Assembly: GCA_945875975.1 (NCBI GenBank)
Contig: CAMCMD010000006.1
Location: 12,484-76,483, forward strand
DNA from: Rickettsia typhi
GTDB taxonomy: Bacteria; Pseudomonadota; Alphaproteobacteria; Rickettsiales; Rickettsiaceae
Reading direction: 5' to 3'
Length of the DNA: 64,000 nt
Below the pieces are notes generated by a model that saw nothing but the letters and a program-made list of their open reading frames with translations, did not search any database and was not told the origin of the DNA. Each line of letters opens with the position of its first letter. The stretch's first letter is position 1. Shown one piece after another: positions 27,764-36,787 of this stretch. The position numbers were made by a program, and so were the translations under genes.

Positions 27764-29107
27764 ATGAGCTCAGTCTATCATATTCTTAATCAAGTTCCGG
27801 CAATAGATAAGGTGAATATTCAGAGCGAATATGAACATCTAGTGCAAGAATTAATTCGCTCTGGTAGACTTAGAATAGATACAGACTATTACTGTAATTT
27901 TGTTCGTTTTACGGATAGCAATTCTGCCATTAATATAATATTAAGCTACGAAGAATTAACGCACGAGCTCTTAGGCAACACTAAAAATAACATCCGTAAT
28001 CTTTATAAACACAGTAATAAACTAATTGATGATACAAAAATTATTTCCATAATAAACGATCTAAACAAAAAAGCTAAAAAATTGCTTTTGGTAAGTGACG
28101 AGTTGAAAACGCAATTAGCCAGAGTCTTTGTTCAATCCGCTCATCCAATTGTAATAAAATGGCTGTTACGAGACAATGTTGAGGTATTTATTACTTATTC
28201 GCATAATATAGGTGATGTAATGGATATAGCTTCCTGGAAAAGATCAGGAACTAATAGTGGTATGCAGAGCACTGATGGAAAAAATGCTTGTATCTATGTC
28301 TCTTGCGGAGGCGATCCCTTTGCCCAAAACAGTGAATCACATCCTACTCAAGGAAATGGCTGGGCTGCTTTAGCTAGATTACAAATTATTGCTGCGCAGG
28401 AATTGGGTCATTTTGCCGATATTAAAAGAGATGATTATGGTCGCCAAATTACACGGCACTCTTGCAATTTTGCCTGTACAAAGGCTACTCCCCACGTAAG
28501 CCTTGCTAGAAAAAGAGATATAGAAAGGAGCTCTAGTTTAAAAGACCTCCTAACTAACTCGGGAATGGATAAGCTAATAAATATTGAAACAAAACTTAAG
28601 TTTTATAATCAACAAAAATTATCAGGGCTTAGAGTATTTTGGCTTAGATTGATTGCTAAATATTATAGTTATAAACTAGTCAATTTTGCAATAAAACGTA
28701 ATTTTCTTTTTATAAAACGCTTTTATGATAGAGAAAGATACGTTGGATTAATGCTTTCAGCAATGATTGAAGATATGCTTTCTAATTTATCACCAATTGC
28801 TGACGTATATAAAAGAGATAATCCTGAAGCAGAAGAAGCTATAAGCTGTGCTGAAGCTTTGGCTAGAGTTCCTCAACAAGTAATGAAATGGGGTCATCTT
28901 ACCACTAGAGCTACTATGCATGATCTGTATCACGTATATTACAGCGAAGTAATACCTTCATTGATTAAAAGCTATAACACTGTCACCGCTACCGAATATA
29001 AGAGAAATTATTCGCATCAAAAAAATATATTTAGAAACATTTTATCCAAATTGGGTTTTATACAAAATAAAACTTCAGTTCAATTTACTGAAGTTAGAGA
29101 TATTTAG
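27764..29107 (+). CDS. DUF2748-like Rickettsiales-restricted protein
   Basis: 447 residues. I believe it belongs to the DUF2748 family known from Rickettsia, but I recognise it by overall character rather than a defined motif. Residues 211-220 read AQELGHFADI, resembling a zinc-protease HExxH with the first His replaced by Gln; more His and Cys follow (RHSCNFACTKATPHV). About residue 285-300 is partly hydrophobic. No signal peptide. It follows xthA2 by 34 bp. Function is unknown. Confidence 0.65.
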   Translation: MSSVYHILNQVPAIDKVNIQSEYEHLVQELIRSGRLRIDTDYYCNFVRFTDSNSAINIILSYEELTHELLGNTKNNIRNLYKHSNKLIDDTKIISIINDLNKKAKKLLLVSDELKTQLARVFVQSAHPIVIKWLLRDNVEVFITYSHNIGDVMDIASWKRSGTNSGMQSTDGKNACIYVSCGGDPFAQNSESHPTQGNGWAALARLQIIAAQELGHFADIKRDDYGRQITRHSCNFACTKATPHVSLARKRDIERSSSLKDLLTNSGMDKLINIETKLKFYNQQKLSGLRVFWLRLIAKYYSYKLVNFAIKRNFLFIKRFYDRERYVGLMLSAMIEDMLSNLSPIADVYKRDNPEAEEAISCAEALARVPQQVMKWGHLTTRATMHDLYHVYYSEVIPSLIKSYNTVTATEYKRNYSHQKNIFRNILSKLGFIQNKTSVQFTEVRDI

Positions 29108-29231
29108 TCATTTTGATCTTTGGAGTGTTTAATTTTAGACTTATTATAAGAATGTTTGACTTTAATCTATAAAGAAGGTATTTTTCGGTGTTAGTGACTT
29201 GTCTAAAAAAAATATAAAGATAAATTTGAGC

Positions 29232-29765
29232 ATGAGTAAGAAGCAACAACACCCTTTAATGCCTAAAGCAACTGCAGTTTGGTTAGTGGAAAATACCTCG
29301 CTAACTTTTAAACAAATTGCAGATTTTTGTGGTGTTCATGAACTAGAAGTAAAGGGGATTGCCGATGGTGAGGTTGCTATTGGAATTATGGGCGTGGATC
29401 CGGTAACGACAGGTCAGCTAGATAAACATGAACTCGAGCGTTGTACGCACGATCCAAAAGCTATAATCAAACTCAAAGCTAGCGTTGCTTATGATTCGAC
29501 TAAAAGTTCAAAAAAGACTGCTAAATATACGCCAATAGCGAGAAGACAAGATAAGCCAGATGCCATATATTGGCTCTTGAAGAATCATCCTGAGGTAAGG
29601 GATTCTGATATAATAAAGTTGATAGGCACAACAAAATCAACCGTTGCAGCGCTTAGAGATCGTACTCATTGGAATATGGCTAACATTCGTCAACGTGATC
29701 CAGTATTACTTGGCATATGTAGTCAAATCGATCTTGATAGAGTTGTTGAGAAAACGAAGCTGTAA
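29232..29765 (+). CDS. DUF1013/TrcR-like cell-cycle regulator
   Basis: 177 residues from ATG 29232. The N-terminal MPKATAVWLVENTSLTFKQI and CGVHELEVKGIADGEVA segment is the DUF1013 hallmark; a second helix-turn-helix-like region (DAIYWLLKNHPEVRDSDI) occurs near the C-terminus. In Caulobacter the family includes TrcR, a regulator of the cell cycle bound to RNA polymerase. A TTG at 29199 in the same frame is possible but adds only a basic stretch. Confidence 0.85.
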   Translation: MSKKQQHPLMPKATAVWLVENTSLTFKQIADFCGVHELEVKGIADGEVAIGIMGVDPVTTGQLDKHELERCTHDPKAIIKLKASVAYDSTKSSKKTAKYTPIARRQDKPDAIYWLLKNHPEVRDSDIIKLIGTTKSTVAALRDRTHWNMANIRQRDPVLLGICSQIDLDRVVEKTKL

Positions 29766-29863
29766 AATATAGCTTCAGATAATACGAAATAACTTTTTAC
29801 CATCCTCTTCATTGTGTTAGCATAATCATAGGTATCACTTAACTTAAATATAAGGAGATAGTT

Positions 29864-30520
29864 ATGAAAGAGCAATTTAATGCAATTCAATCATCTGTAA
29901 TGGATACAGCCTCAAAGGAAATGGCTAAGATCGGACAAAATCTGATTGGAGGTTTAGAAGGGTTTGGACTGACCCCAACTCAGAAAAGGGCTGTAGCAGT
30001 TCAAATTGAAGAAGCTGTTGATGGGGTAGAGCAGCTTGTTGGTGGCAAAGCAAAAGAAGTATTTGCTTTAATTAAGGACGGAATCGATAAAAAGCTGGAT
30101 GAAATTGATATTATTCCAAAAGAGTTGAGAAAGCAAATTGGTAATATGTGCAAAAGCTCGGTTGATCAATTAGGTAAATTGGTAAATGATGCCATGGCCC
30201 AGGCGAGCAAGTCAGGGAAGGAAGTTTCTGGTGCGATTCTTGACCAAGGGTTAAAGGCTCTTAAAAGTACATTTGATATCATCGGGGCTTGGCTTAAAGG
30301 AGAAAAGACGACAGAGCAGGCTATGACAGGAATAAAAGGCGCTTGGAAAGAAGCTGGTAAAGAAGTGTCCAAATCTTTTAGTGAGGCTAAAAAATCTTTT
30401 GTTGACAAAATAGGCGGCAAAAAGGTGAATTCAAAAGAAAAAGCTCCTGTTGCAAAAGAAAAAACTCATACTGATAGAGTTGCCAAGAAGCAAGACGTTA
30501 CAGCTTCTAGGGATAGATAA
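29864..30520 (+). CDS. Hypothetical all-helical protein with basic tail
   Basis: 218 residues, not recognised. Almost entirely amphipathic helix; about residue 5-45 and 85-155 contain long Ala/Lys/Glu-rich helices, and the last 35 residues are a flexible Lys-rich tail. No signal peptide or membrane segment. It has an excellent ribosome site (AAGGAGATAGTT before the ATG), suggesting high expression. Possibilities include a phasin-like granule protein, a nucleoid-associated protein or a secreted protein; I cannot choose. Confidence 0.6.
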   Translation: MKEQFNAIQSSVMDTASKEMAKIGQNLIGGLEGFGLTPTQKRAVAVQIEEAVDGVEQLVGGKAKEVFALIKDGIDKKLDEIDIIPKELRKQIGNMCKSSVDQLGKLVNDAMAQASKSGKEVSGAILDQGLKALKSTFDIIGAWLKGEKTTEQAMTGIKGAWKEAGKEVSKSFSEAKKSFVDKIGGKKVNSKEKAPVAKEKTHTDRVAKKQDVTASRDR

Positions 30521-30573
30521 TAGGCTTCGTATCCTCGTGTCTAGCAATCAATTCATCTGAATTAACTATAGTA
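30520..30573 (+). repeat. Dispersed repeat family 1, copy 1
   Basis: Begins ATAGGCTTCG at 30520 and includes TTCATCTGAATTAACTA. It matches 42873-42927 at nearly all positions apart from a few C/T changes and two short gaps. It starts at the stop codon of the preceding gene. Confidence 0.75.
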
Positions 30574-30620
30574 GGTAATTCATGTGTTAAAAGTTGTATG
30601 AGTCTCCTCTGGAAAGGGAT

Positions 30621-30762
30621 TAGAGTTCTTTCCAAACTTGCTAATGAAGAGCAAGTGCTAGGAGTCTACGGAGCGACCGCAGCGTACACAAGGTATGTGA
30701 GGATCTGAGCACCGGAATGATAACGCAATTGCCTTCAGTAGTAGAGTTTCGAAAGAACTCTA
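30621..30762. repeat. Long inverted repeat enclosing a dispersed repeat
   Basis: TAGAGTTCTTTCCAAAC (30621-30637) is matched by the reverse complement of 30746-30762 with one mismatch. The 108-base interior contains the second dispersed-repeat copy. This has the form of a small non-autonomous element or a structured RNA; no transposase is nearby. Confidence 0.55.
30671..30710 (+). repeat. Dispersed intergenic repeat, copy B
   Basis: Starts GAGCGACCGCAGCGTAC and ends GGATCTGAGC. It is similar to 15713-15753, with several substitutions. Confidence 0.45.
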
Positions 30763-30859
30763 TTGTTATTCCTAGATAGGCCACGTCTCATGAGGGCAAA
30801 AGGAAATTCATGGCTCAAATCCTAGGTTTATAAAAAACTTTTGGCTGATAACAAGAAAT

Positions 30860-31303
30860 CTAATGCCCAGTGGAACCAAAACCACTAGCGCCTCTTGTGG
30901 TTTCATCTAAGGAGTTAGCTTCTTCCAAAATCACATGTTCATATTTAGCAATCACCATTTGAGCAATACGCATACCTCGCGTTATAGTAAAATCGATTTG
31001 TCCGTGATTGATAAGTATAACTTTTAGTTCCCCACGATAATCTGCATCTATTGTGCCAGGAGTGTTAAGCACTGTAATGCCATTTTTTGCAGCTAGGCCA
31101 GAACGTGGTCTTATTTGAGCTTCGGTGCCATCGGGTAAGCCTAGTGCAATACCTGTTGGTATTATTTGCACTTCACCTGCTTTGATGACTAAATCTCCTT
31201 CTATAGCGGCGGCAAGATCCATCCCAGCACTTTGGGCTGTTGCATAATGTGGTAGAGGCAAGTCCTTTGCGTGGTCCAGTTTGATAATAGATACTTTTGT
31301 CAT
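30860..31303 (-). CDS. dut: Deoxyuridine 5'-triphosphate nucleotidohydrolase
   Basis: 147 residues, a trimeric-type dUTPase. Motifs in order: [43 protein letters not shown] and the C-terminal [11 protein letters not shown]. It hydrolyses dUTP to dUMP, keeping uracil out of DNA and feeding thymidylate synthesis. Confidence 0.96.
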   Translation of the reverse strand: MTKVSIIKLDHAKDLPLPHYATAQSAGMDLAAAIEGDLVIKAGEVQIIPTGIALGLPDGTEAQIRPRSGLAAKNGITVLNTPGTIDADYRGELKVILINHGQIDFTITRGMRIAQMVIAKYEHVILEEANSLDETTRGASGFGSTGH

Positions 31304-31402
31304 TATGATGGTTATATTTTGTTAGAAAATTAACTAGAGATTTGTACACGTTTGCACAATGGAGTAGACGGCTCAAATTTTTAGTGATCTAGAGCAAGGC
31401 TA

Positions 31403-31479
31403 TGGCGGGAGTGACGGGACTCGAACCCGCGACCCTCTGCGTGACAGGCAGATACTCTAACCATCTGAGCTACACCCCC
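31403..31479 (-). tRNA. tRNA-Asp (GTC)
   Basis: 77 bases including encoded CCA (TGG on the plus strand at 31403). Acceptor GGGGGTG pairs with CACTCCC, anticodon stem TCTGC/GCAGA with loop CTGTCAC gives GTC, and the T-loop is TTCGAGT. Confidence 0.97.
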
Positions 31480-31528
31480 TTAGCCTTATCGATTGGTAAT
31501 ATATATCAGATTATAAAGACCCGCAAGC

Positions 31529-31559
31529 AATAATTCATATTTAGTTACTATGAATTATT
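31529..31559. repeat. 10-bp perfect inverted repeat upstream of tRNA-Asp
   Basis: AATAATTCAT (31529-31538) and ATGAATTATT (31550-31559) with an 11-base spacer. It lies between the RND pump gene's 3' end and tRNA-Asp, both on the minus strand, and could end the pump transcript, but the stem is AT-rich and no U-tract follows. Confidence 0.4.
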
Positions 31560-31649
31560 TGTATACCGTGATCTTGAACAGATTGCAGTAACAGATACAG
31601 GATGAGTGGAGTTTGGTCCTATATGCTTTATTGGTTTACCACGAATGAC

Positions 31650-34600
31650 TTATTTTGTTACTTGTGTAAAAGGTGACTGTTCTCCAATCTTAAACCATGT
31701 GCAATATAGAGCTGGTAAGAATAGTAACGTAAGTATTGTTGCGACAGCAAGGCCTCCCATGATTGCATAAGCCATTGGCCCCCAAAATACTGTTGGAGCA
31801 ATAGGAATCATGCCTAGAATCGCAGCAGCAGCAGTCAAAATTACTGGACGAAAACGATGGGTTGTTGCAGTTAATACGGCGTTCCAAGGGGATAAACCAT
31901 GTGCAATTTCAGTCTCAATCTGGTCTATAATAATAACTGAATTACGTACAATCATACCAATCAAGGCAATAATGCCTAAAATAGCAACGAAGCCTAGTGG
32001 TTTGTTGGCAATCAGCAATATAGCGACTACTCCTATTAAGCCCAATGGGACTACGCTTAGTACAAGAATAACACGTTGCACACTCTGCAATTGCATCATT
32101 AAAATAGTTACCATAATTGTCAACATTAAGGGGACCACCGCTGCAACTGAAGCTTGGGATTTAGCGCTTTCTTCGGTTGAACCGCCAGTTTTAATTTGGT
32201 ATCCCTCTGGTAATTGAGCGTTAAGTTCTGAGATTTGAAGAGCTAGTTTTTTTACAATGGTTGCCGGTAAGACCGTAGCAGAAGCGTCAGCTTGTACAGT
32301 AATAGTTGGCAGCCGATCCCTTCGCCAGATCAAAGGATATTCCTGTTCATATTCAATGGAGGCAATTTGTAGTAATGGAACTTTTTTTCCGCTTGGAGTA
32401 GAAATTTGCAATGTACTTAAAGAATCAAGAGAGACTCGTTGCTCTGCTTCGGCTCTGATTATTACATCTATTAAATAAGTGCTATCGCGTACCTGAGTGA
32501 TTTTCATTCCTGAGACCACGGCGTTTAATGCACTAGCCAAATCTTCCGAACTTAAGCCAAGAAGCTTTGCTTCATTTTGATTAACTTCAATTCGCAGTAC
32601 TCGTGCTGGTTCAATCCAATCAAAATTAACATCCTGGACTTGTGAGTCTGAACCTAGAATTTGAGCCACTTTGTAAGCTATATCTCTAACTTGTTCTAAA
32701 TTATGGCCACTTACCCGATACTGTAATGGCCATCCAACTGGAGGCCCCATTTCAAGTGGCATGATTCGGCTGTTTATAGTTGAAAAATTCTCTTTAAATT
32801 CTTTTTGCAAATAAGTTCTTACTCTTTCCCTTGCTTCTATGTCTTTGGTCACAATTACAGTTTGAGTAAATGACGGATTTGCTTGAGCTCCTTCTAGTGG
32901 AAGATAAAAACGAATAGCTCCCCTCCCTATATAAGAGCTCCAACGTACAATATCAAGATTTTTTTCTAGCAGTTGTTCTAGTTTTGTCACTTCACTAGAC
33001 GTAGCAAATATAGACGAATTTTGCGGTAACTGCATATTGACTAAAAGCTCTGGACGATCAGATGATGGAAAAAATTGCTGAGGAACAAATTTCATCCCAG
33101 CAATTGATAACATAAATAACATTATAGTAATACAAATGGTGGTTTTAGGAGCACGCATACAGATAAGTAGGGTAGCACGGAATAGTTGCAATAATTTGCT
33201 TTCCTGTTGGTGATGTTGTTCCAGTTTATCTGGCAAAAAAGCTAGACCAAGTATAGGAGTAAATATTACTGCAACAAACCAGGAAGCAATTAAGGCAATA
33301 GCAATTACTGCAAATAAGGAAAATACATACTCACCCGCAGAACTACGAGCAAATCCAATTGGAATAAATGCTACTACCGTAACTAGGGTGCCAGTAAGCA
33401 TAGGAAAAGCGGTTGAGGTGTAAGCGAAAGTAGCGGCGCGAACTTTCTCCCACCCAGTCTCCAGTTTGGTAATCATCATTTCAACGGTAATCATTGCATC
33501 ATCAACGAGTAATCCAAGGGCAATAATTAGAGCTCCCAAGGAAATTCTTTGGAGATCAATATGAAAAAATTCCATGGCTAAGAAAACTATGGTTAATACT
33601 AGTGGAATAGAGCATGCAACCACTGCCCCTGCTCGTAAGCCAAGACTTAAAAAGCTGACAAAAAGGACAATAGCAAAAGCTTCTTGTAATGATTTAGTAA
33701 ACTCGGCGATATTTTCTTCTACTACCGCGGGCTGGTTGGCAACTAATTGATATTCGATACCAACTGGTAAATCTGTACCAATTCTTTGCATAGCCTCTTC
33801 AACATGTTTACCTAGTGCCAATATATCTCCACCTGGAGTCATAGAAATGGCAAGGCCTATGGCTTGTTTTCCATTAAATTTAAAAAGAGATTGCGGTGGG
33901 TCAATATAGTCTCGTTTAACTGTGACAATATCATTTAGTGGAAATAGTTTGCCGTTTATATTCATGTTTACATTACGTAAGTCTTCTTCTGATTCGAATC
34001 CTCCAGATACTCTCAATAATACTGTTTCATTTTCGGTTTGTACTACACCTGCTGGTCTTACAGAATTTGTTGTTTGCAACATTTTAATAAATTCTGAAGG
34101 TTTTATTCCTAACCCTGCAAGTCTTCTAGTAGAAAATTCGATGTAAATTTTTTCATCTTGGTTTCCTAAGATTTCTATCTTAGAGACATCTGGTATTTGT
34201 AAGAGCTTAGAACGTGTAGCCTCTATATAATCTATTAGCTCACGTCCTGAAAAACCATCGGCAGTGAAAGCGTAAATGATGCCGTACGTATCCCCAAACT
34301 CATCATTAAAAAACGGCCCAATAGTTCCTTGTGGTAAGGTAGTGACAATATCTCCAATTTTTTTACGAACCTGATACCAGCTATTTTGCACTTCTGAGGC
34401 TGGAGTGGTGCCAGCTAAATTAATAAAAATGGTTGACGATCCTGGCGTAGTAAAGCTACGTACATAACCTATATTAGGAGTTTCTTGCAGTTTTTTCTCT
34501 ATACGCTCGGTGACTTGATTCATGGTCTCGTCAATAGTGGCTCCCGGCCATTTTGTCTGGATCAGCATGGTTTTAATTGAAAAAACAGGATCTTCATTTC

Positions 34601-34712
34601 TGCCAAGACGCATATAGGATAAGCTGCCCACTAGTACTAACATAGCCATTAGGTACCATACTAGTTCCCGATGATTGATTGCCCATAGCGAGAGATTAAA
34701 CCGTTCTTTCAT
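31650..34712 (-). CDS. RND efflux transporter, AcrB/MexB-like inner membrane subunit
   Basis: 1020 residues, the usual length for hydrophobe/amphiphile efflux RND pumps. Two halves each with a periplasmic loop of about 300 residues between membrane segments; the proton-relay pair Asp-Asp lies in GLLVDDAMITVE near residue 400. The substrate is not deducible. It follows the adaptor gene by 8 bp, forming an adaptor-pump pair. No outer membrane TolC-type gene is present here, so the channel must be encoded elsewhere. Confidence 0.93.
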   Translation of the reverse strand: MKERFNLSLWAINHRELVWYLMAMLVLVGSLSYMRLGRNEDPVFSIKTMLIQTKWPGATIDETMNQVTERIEKKLQETPNIGYVRSFTTPGSSTIFINLAGTTPASEVQNSWYQVRKKIGDIVTTLPQGTIGPFFNDEFGDTYGIIYAFTADGFSGRELIDYIEATRSKLLQIPDVSKIEILGNQDEKIYIEFSTRRLAGLGIKPSEFIKMLQTTNSVRPAGVVQTENETVLLRVSGGFESEEDLRNVNMNINGKLFPLNDIVTVKRDYIDPPQSLFKFNGKQAIGLAISMTPGGDILALGKHVEEAMQRIGTDLPVGIEYQLVANQPAVVEENIAEFTKSLQEAFAIVLFVSFLSLGLRAGAVVACSIPLVLTIVFLAMEFFHIDLQRISLGALIIALGLLVDDAMITVEMMITKLETGWEKVRAATFAYTSTAFPMLTGTLVTVVAFIPIGFARSSAGEYVFSLFAVIAIALIASWFVAVIFTPILGLAFLPDKLEQHHQQESKLLQLFRATLLICMRAPKTTICITIMLFMLSIAGMKFVPQQFFPSSDRPELLVNMQLPQNSSIFATSSEVTKLEQLLEKNLDIVRWSSYIGRGAIRFYLPLEGAQANPSFTQTVIVTKDIEARERVRTYLQKEFKENFSTINSRIMPLEMGPPVGWPLQYRVSGHNLEQVRDIAYKVAQILGSDSQVQDVNFDWIEPARVLRIEVNQNEAKLLGLSSEDLASALNAVVSGMKITQVRDSTYLIDVIIRAEAEQRVSLDSLSTLQISTPSGKKVPLLQIASIEYEQEYPLIWRRDRLPTITVQADASATVLPATIVKKLALQISELNAQLPEGYQIKTGGSTEESAKSQASVAAVVPLMLTIMVTILMMQLQSVQRVILVLSVVPLGLIGVVAILLIANKPLGFVAILGIIALIGMIVRNSVIIIDQIETEIAHGLSPWNAVLTATTHRFRPVILTAAAAILGMIPIAPTVFWGPMAYAIMGGLAVATILTLLFLPALYCTWFKIGEQSPFTQVTK

Positions 34713-34720
34713 TAGTTAAC

Positions 34721-35881
34721 CTATTTATCTAGTAATTTAACCTGCTGTCCAGGATATAGTGAATGAACTCCTGCGGTAACTACAATTTCACCGTTTTCTA
34801 GGCCTTCAGAAACAAGAATTGAATCCTGTTTATAGTCGATGATTTTAATATCTCTTAAACTGACAGTATTGTCTTGGGGATTAACTATCCATACAGCTGG
34901 GTTTGAATTAGATTTAGTTAATGACATTACAGGTAATTCAATAGCACTTGCTCTATTCAAAGTGACGCAACCAGTCACTGTTGAACCAAGCTTTAACCCT
35001 TTTGGTGGATTGGTTAGACCTACTTTTACAGCAAAGGTCCGAGTAACAGAGTCTGCTTGGGGTGACACTTCTCTGACGTATCCAACAGCTTTGATGCTGG
35101 GGTCATGACTTAGGGAAACTTCAACCGCTAACTTACTTTCTGAGTTATTTTGAAATAACTGCTCCGGTACGTTAAATACAGCATCTCGTCCTTCGTCTGT
35201 TGCTACCCGCATGATAACTTGACCAGTTTTTATTACTTCACCAGCTTCTGCATTAATGGATGTAACAATTCCCGAAACATCTACTTGCAAGTTAGTGTAG
35301 TCAAGGCGATTTTGGGCTTGATTTAAGCTGGCATTTGCTCCTTCAACTTTTGCTTGTGCAGACTGGAGTTGCGTGGTTGCATCCTCATATTTAGCATTGG
35401 CAATAACGCCTTTGCTTAGTAGGATTTTTTGCCTAGCTTCATTGCTAATTGCTTGCTCTAAGGCTGCTTGAGCTGCACTAAGATTTGATTTGGCAGAAGT
35501 AAAATTGTCTTCCGCCTCCTGTGGGTCTATACGAGCAACGGTTTGTCCAGCAGTAACCATAGCTCCAACTGAAACCAAACGTTCTATTAATTTTCCGTCA
35601 GTGCGAAAAGCAAGGTCTACCTCATTCTTTGCTAAAATTTCGCCAGTCAAAGATAATAACTGCCCTGCTGTCCTGTGTTCCACTTTAATGGTTCGTACAG
35701 GACGCGCAATTGTTGTATTAGTTGTTATAGATCGAGTATTTGTAGACTTGATTGCAATTGCTATAATTATAGCAACAACGACAATAATAACAGTATATTT
35801 ATTTATTAAGCAAGATCTGCATTTTTGGAGTACTGGCATTTGCATAACAGTCTTTAAATGATTAAAGGGAAAATATATCAT
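34721..35881 (-). CDS. RND periplasmic adaptor (HlyD/AcrA family)
   Basis: 386 residues. One N-terminal membrane segment near residues 30-45, then the beta-barrel/lipoyl half-motifs around a long helical hairpin (VEGANASLNQAQNRLDYTNL) and the final YPGQQVKLLDK. It bridges the RND pump to an outer membrane channel. In-frame ATGs also occur at residues 13 and 15, and the first has only a weak ribosome site, so the start may be slightly later. Confidence 0.92.
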   Translation of the reverse strand: MIYFPFNHLKTVMQMPVLQKCRSCLINKYTVIIVVVAIIIAIAIKSTNTRSITTNTTIARPVRTIKVEHRTAGQLLSLTGEILAKNEVDLAFRTDGKLIERLVSVGAMVTAGQTVARIDPQEAEDNFTSAKSNLSAAQAALEQAISNEARQKILLSKGVIANAKYEDATTQLQSAQAKVEGANASLNQAQNRLDYTNLQVDVSGIVTSINAEAGEVIKTGQVIMRVATDEGRDAVFNVPEQLFQNNSESKLAVEVSLSHDPSIKAVGYVREVSPQADSVTRTFAVKVGLTNPPKGLKLGSTVTGCVTLNRASAIELPVMSLTKSNSNPAVWIVNPQDNTVSLRDIKIIDYKQDSILVSEGLENGEIVVTAGVHSLYPGQQVKLLDK

Positions 35882-36028
35882 CTTTGCGATTGAGCTTTGC
35901 TTTATTTTTAGCTACATAGGGTAATTGAGGGTTACAGAAATATTAATTGTAGCAGAATTATTACATATTTAAGTGTGATTATGTCTCCATAAATTATTAT
36001 TTAAATAGTTGTTTTTTTTATTTGATTA

Positions 36029-36057
36029 TTGACATTTTTTGGTAAAGATGTTATTTA
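36029..36057 (+). promoter_or_regulatory. Sigma-70-type promoter for the small lipoprotein gene
   Basis: TTGACA (36029-36034), a 17-base spacer and TATTTA (36052-36057). Optimal spacing and a perfect -35 make it credible; the ATG is 49 bases downstream. Confidence 0.5.
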
Positions 36058-36106
36058 GTTTGTGCTAAACATTATTTGAATTAGTTATATTTTTAGGTCT
36101 TAAATT

Positions 36107-36439
36107 ATGAAAAAACTTGGTATCTTTGTTTGTGCTGCTTCTATTTTGATCGGTTGCGGTGGTAATCCGCATCCCAAAATGGTTAGTTTTACCCCTGCTA
36201 GTGTGGTGATAGATTATTCAAAAAATGATCTTCATGAAGCAACTGGCATGGCTCAGCAGTTTTGTTCTTCAATTGAGAAAGATGCTCAATATGTAAGTAC
36301 TAAAGAATCTGGATGGACTTCGTCAGAGAAACTTGCTTTCTTTAATTGTATAGAAAGAGGAAAAACAGTTGCGGGATGGGCGGCAAGTCATGGGGCAGCA
36401 AACAATACTCATACCCCTATCATCAATAACTTCAAGTAA
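36107..36439 (+). CDS. Small putative lipoprotein of unknown function
   Basis: 110 residues. Signal peptide with lipobox LIGC (Cys17). The mature part is hydrophilic, with two Cys (QQFCSSIEK, FFNCIERGK) that could form a disulfide. Not recognised. It has its own promoter candidate and a hairpin terminator, so it is a single-gene unit. Confidence 0.7.
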   Translation: MKKLGIFVCAASILIGCGGNPHPKMVSFTPASVVIDYSKNDLHEATGMAQQFCSSIEKDAQYVSTKESGWTSSEKLAFFNCIERGKTVAGWAASHGAANNTHTPIINNFK

Positions 36440-36473
36440 TTCTTAACTCCAAGAGAGTTTTAAAAATTAGTTT

Positions 36474-36507
36474 AACCACGGGGAAATTAAGTACTCGTGG
36501 TTTTTTT
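36474..36507 (+). terminator. Rho-independent terminator after the small lipoprotein gene
   Basis: AACCACG (36474-36480) pairs with CGTGGTT (36496-36502) and is followed by a run of T. Located 35 bp after the stop codon. Confidence 0.75.
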
Positions 36508-36787
36508 CATACTAACAAGAAGCATCTTTGCTGGTTATGCAGTATATAATATTGCTCTAACAAGTAGGGTATAGAAAAATAATATAGTCAAAAGTACCCA
36601 CAAACCGAATCGTTGTACCAATTAGCATATCTTGCGAAGATTGATCTAATGGAATGCTATTAAGAATTATTAAATACCACAAATTAATTTAGAAATTCTA
36701 TTTTTTTTGAAAAATTTTATATTGGCCAAATAAAGAAAATGCAATTATACTGCTGCTTTCTAGACTGAATCAAAAGTGCATAAGCAT

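Larger units (their letters stand above)
30521..30859. other. 339-bp spacer filled with repeat modules
   Basis: No gene. It contains the family 1 repeat (30520-30573), a 17-bp inverted repeat with one mismatch (30621-30637 with 30746-30762) and a copy of the GAGCG...GAGC repeat (30671-30710) in its loop. The whole looks like a mosaic of repetitive modules between the helical protein gene and dut. Confidence 0.6.

Noticed and set aside
31810..32478. Plus-strand open frames opposite the RND pump gene
   Set aside because: The pump reading frame is full length with all motifs; the antisense frames have no start signals.
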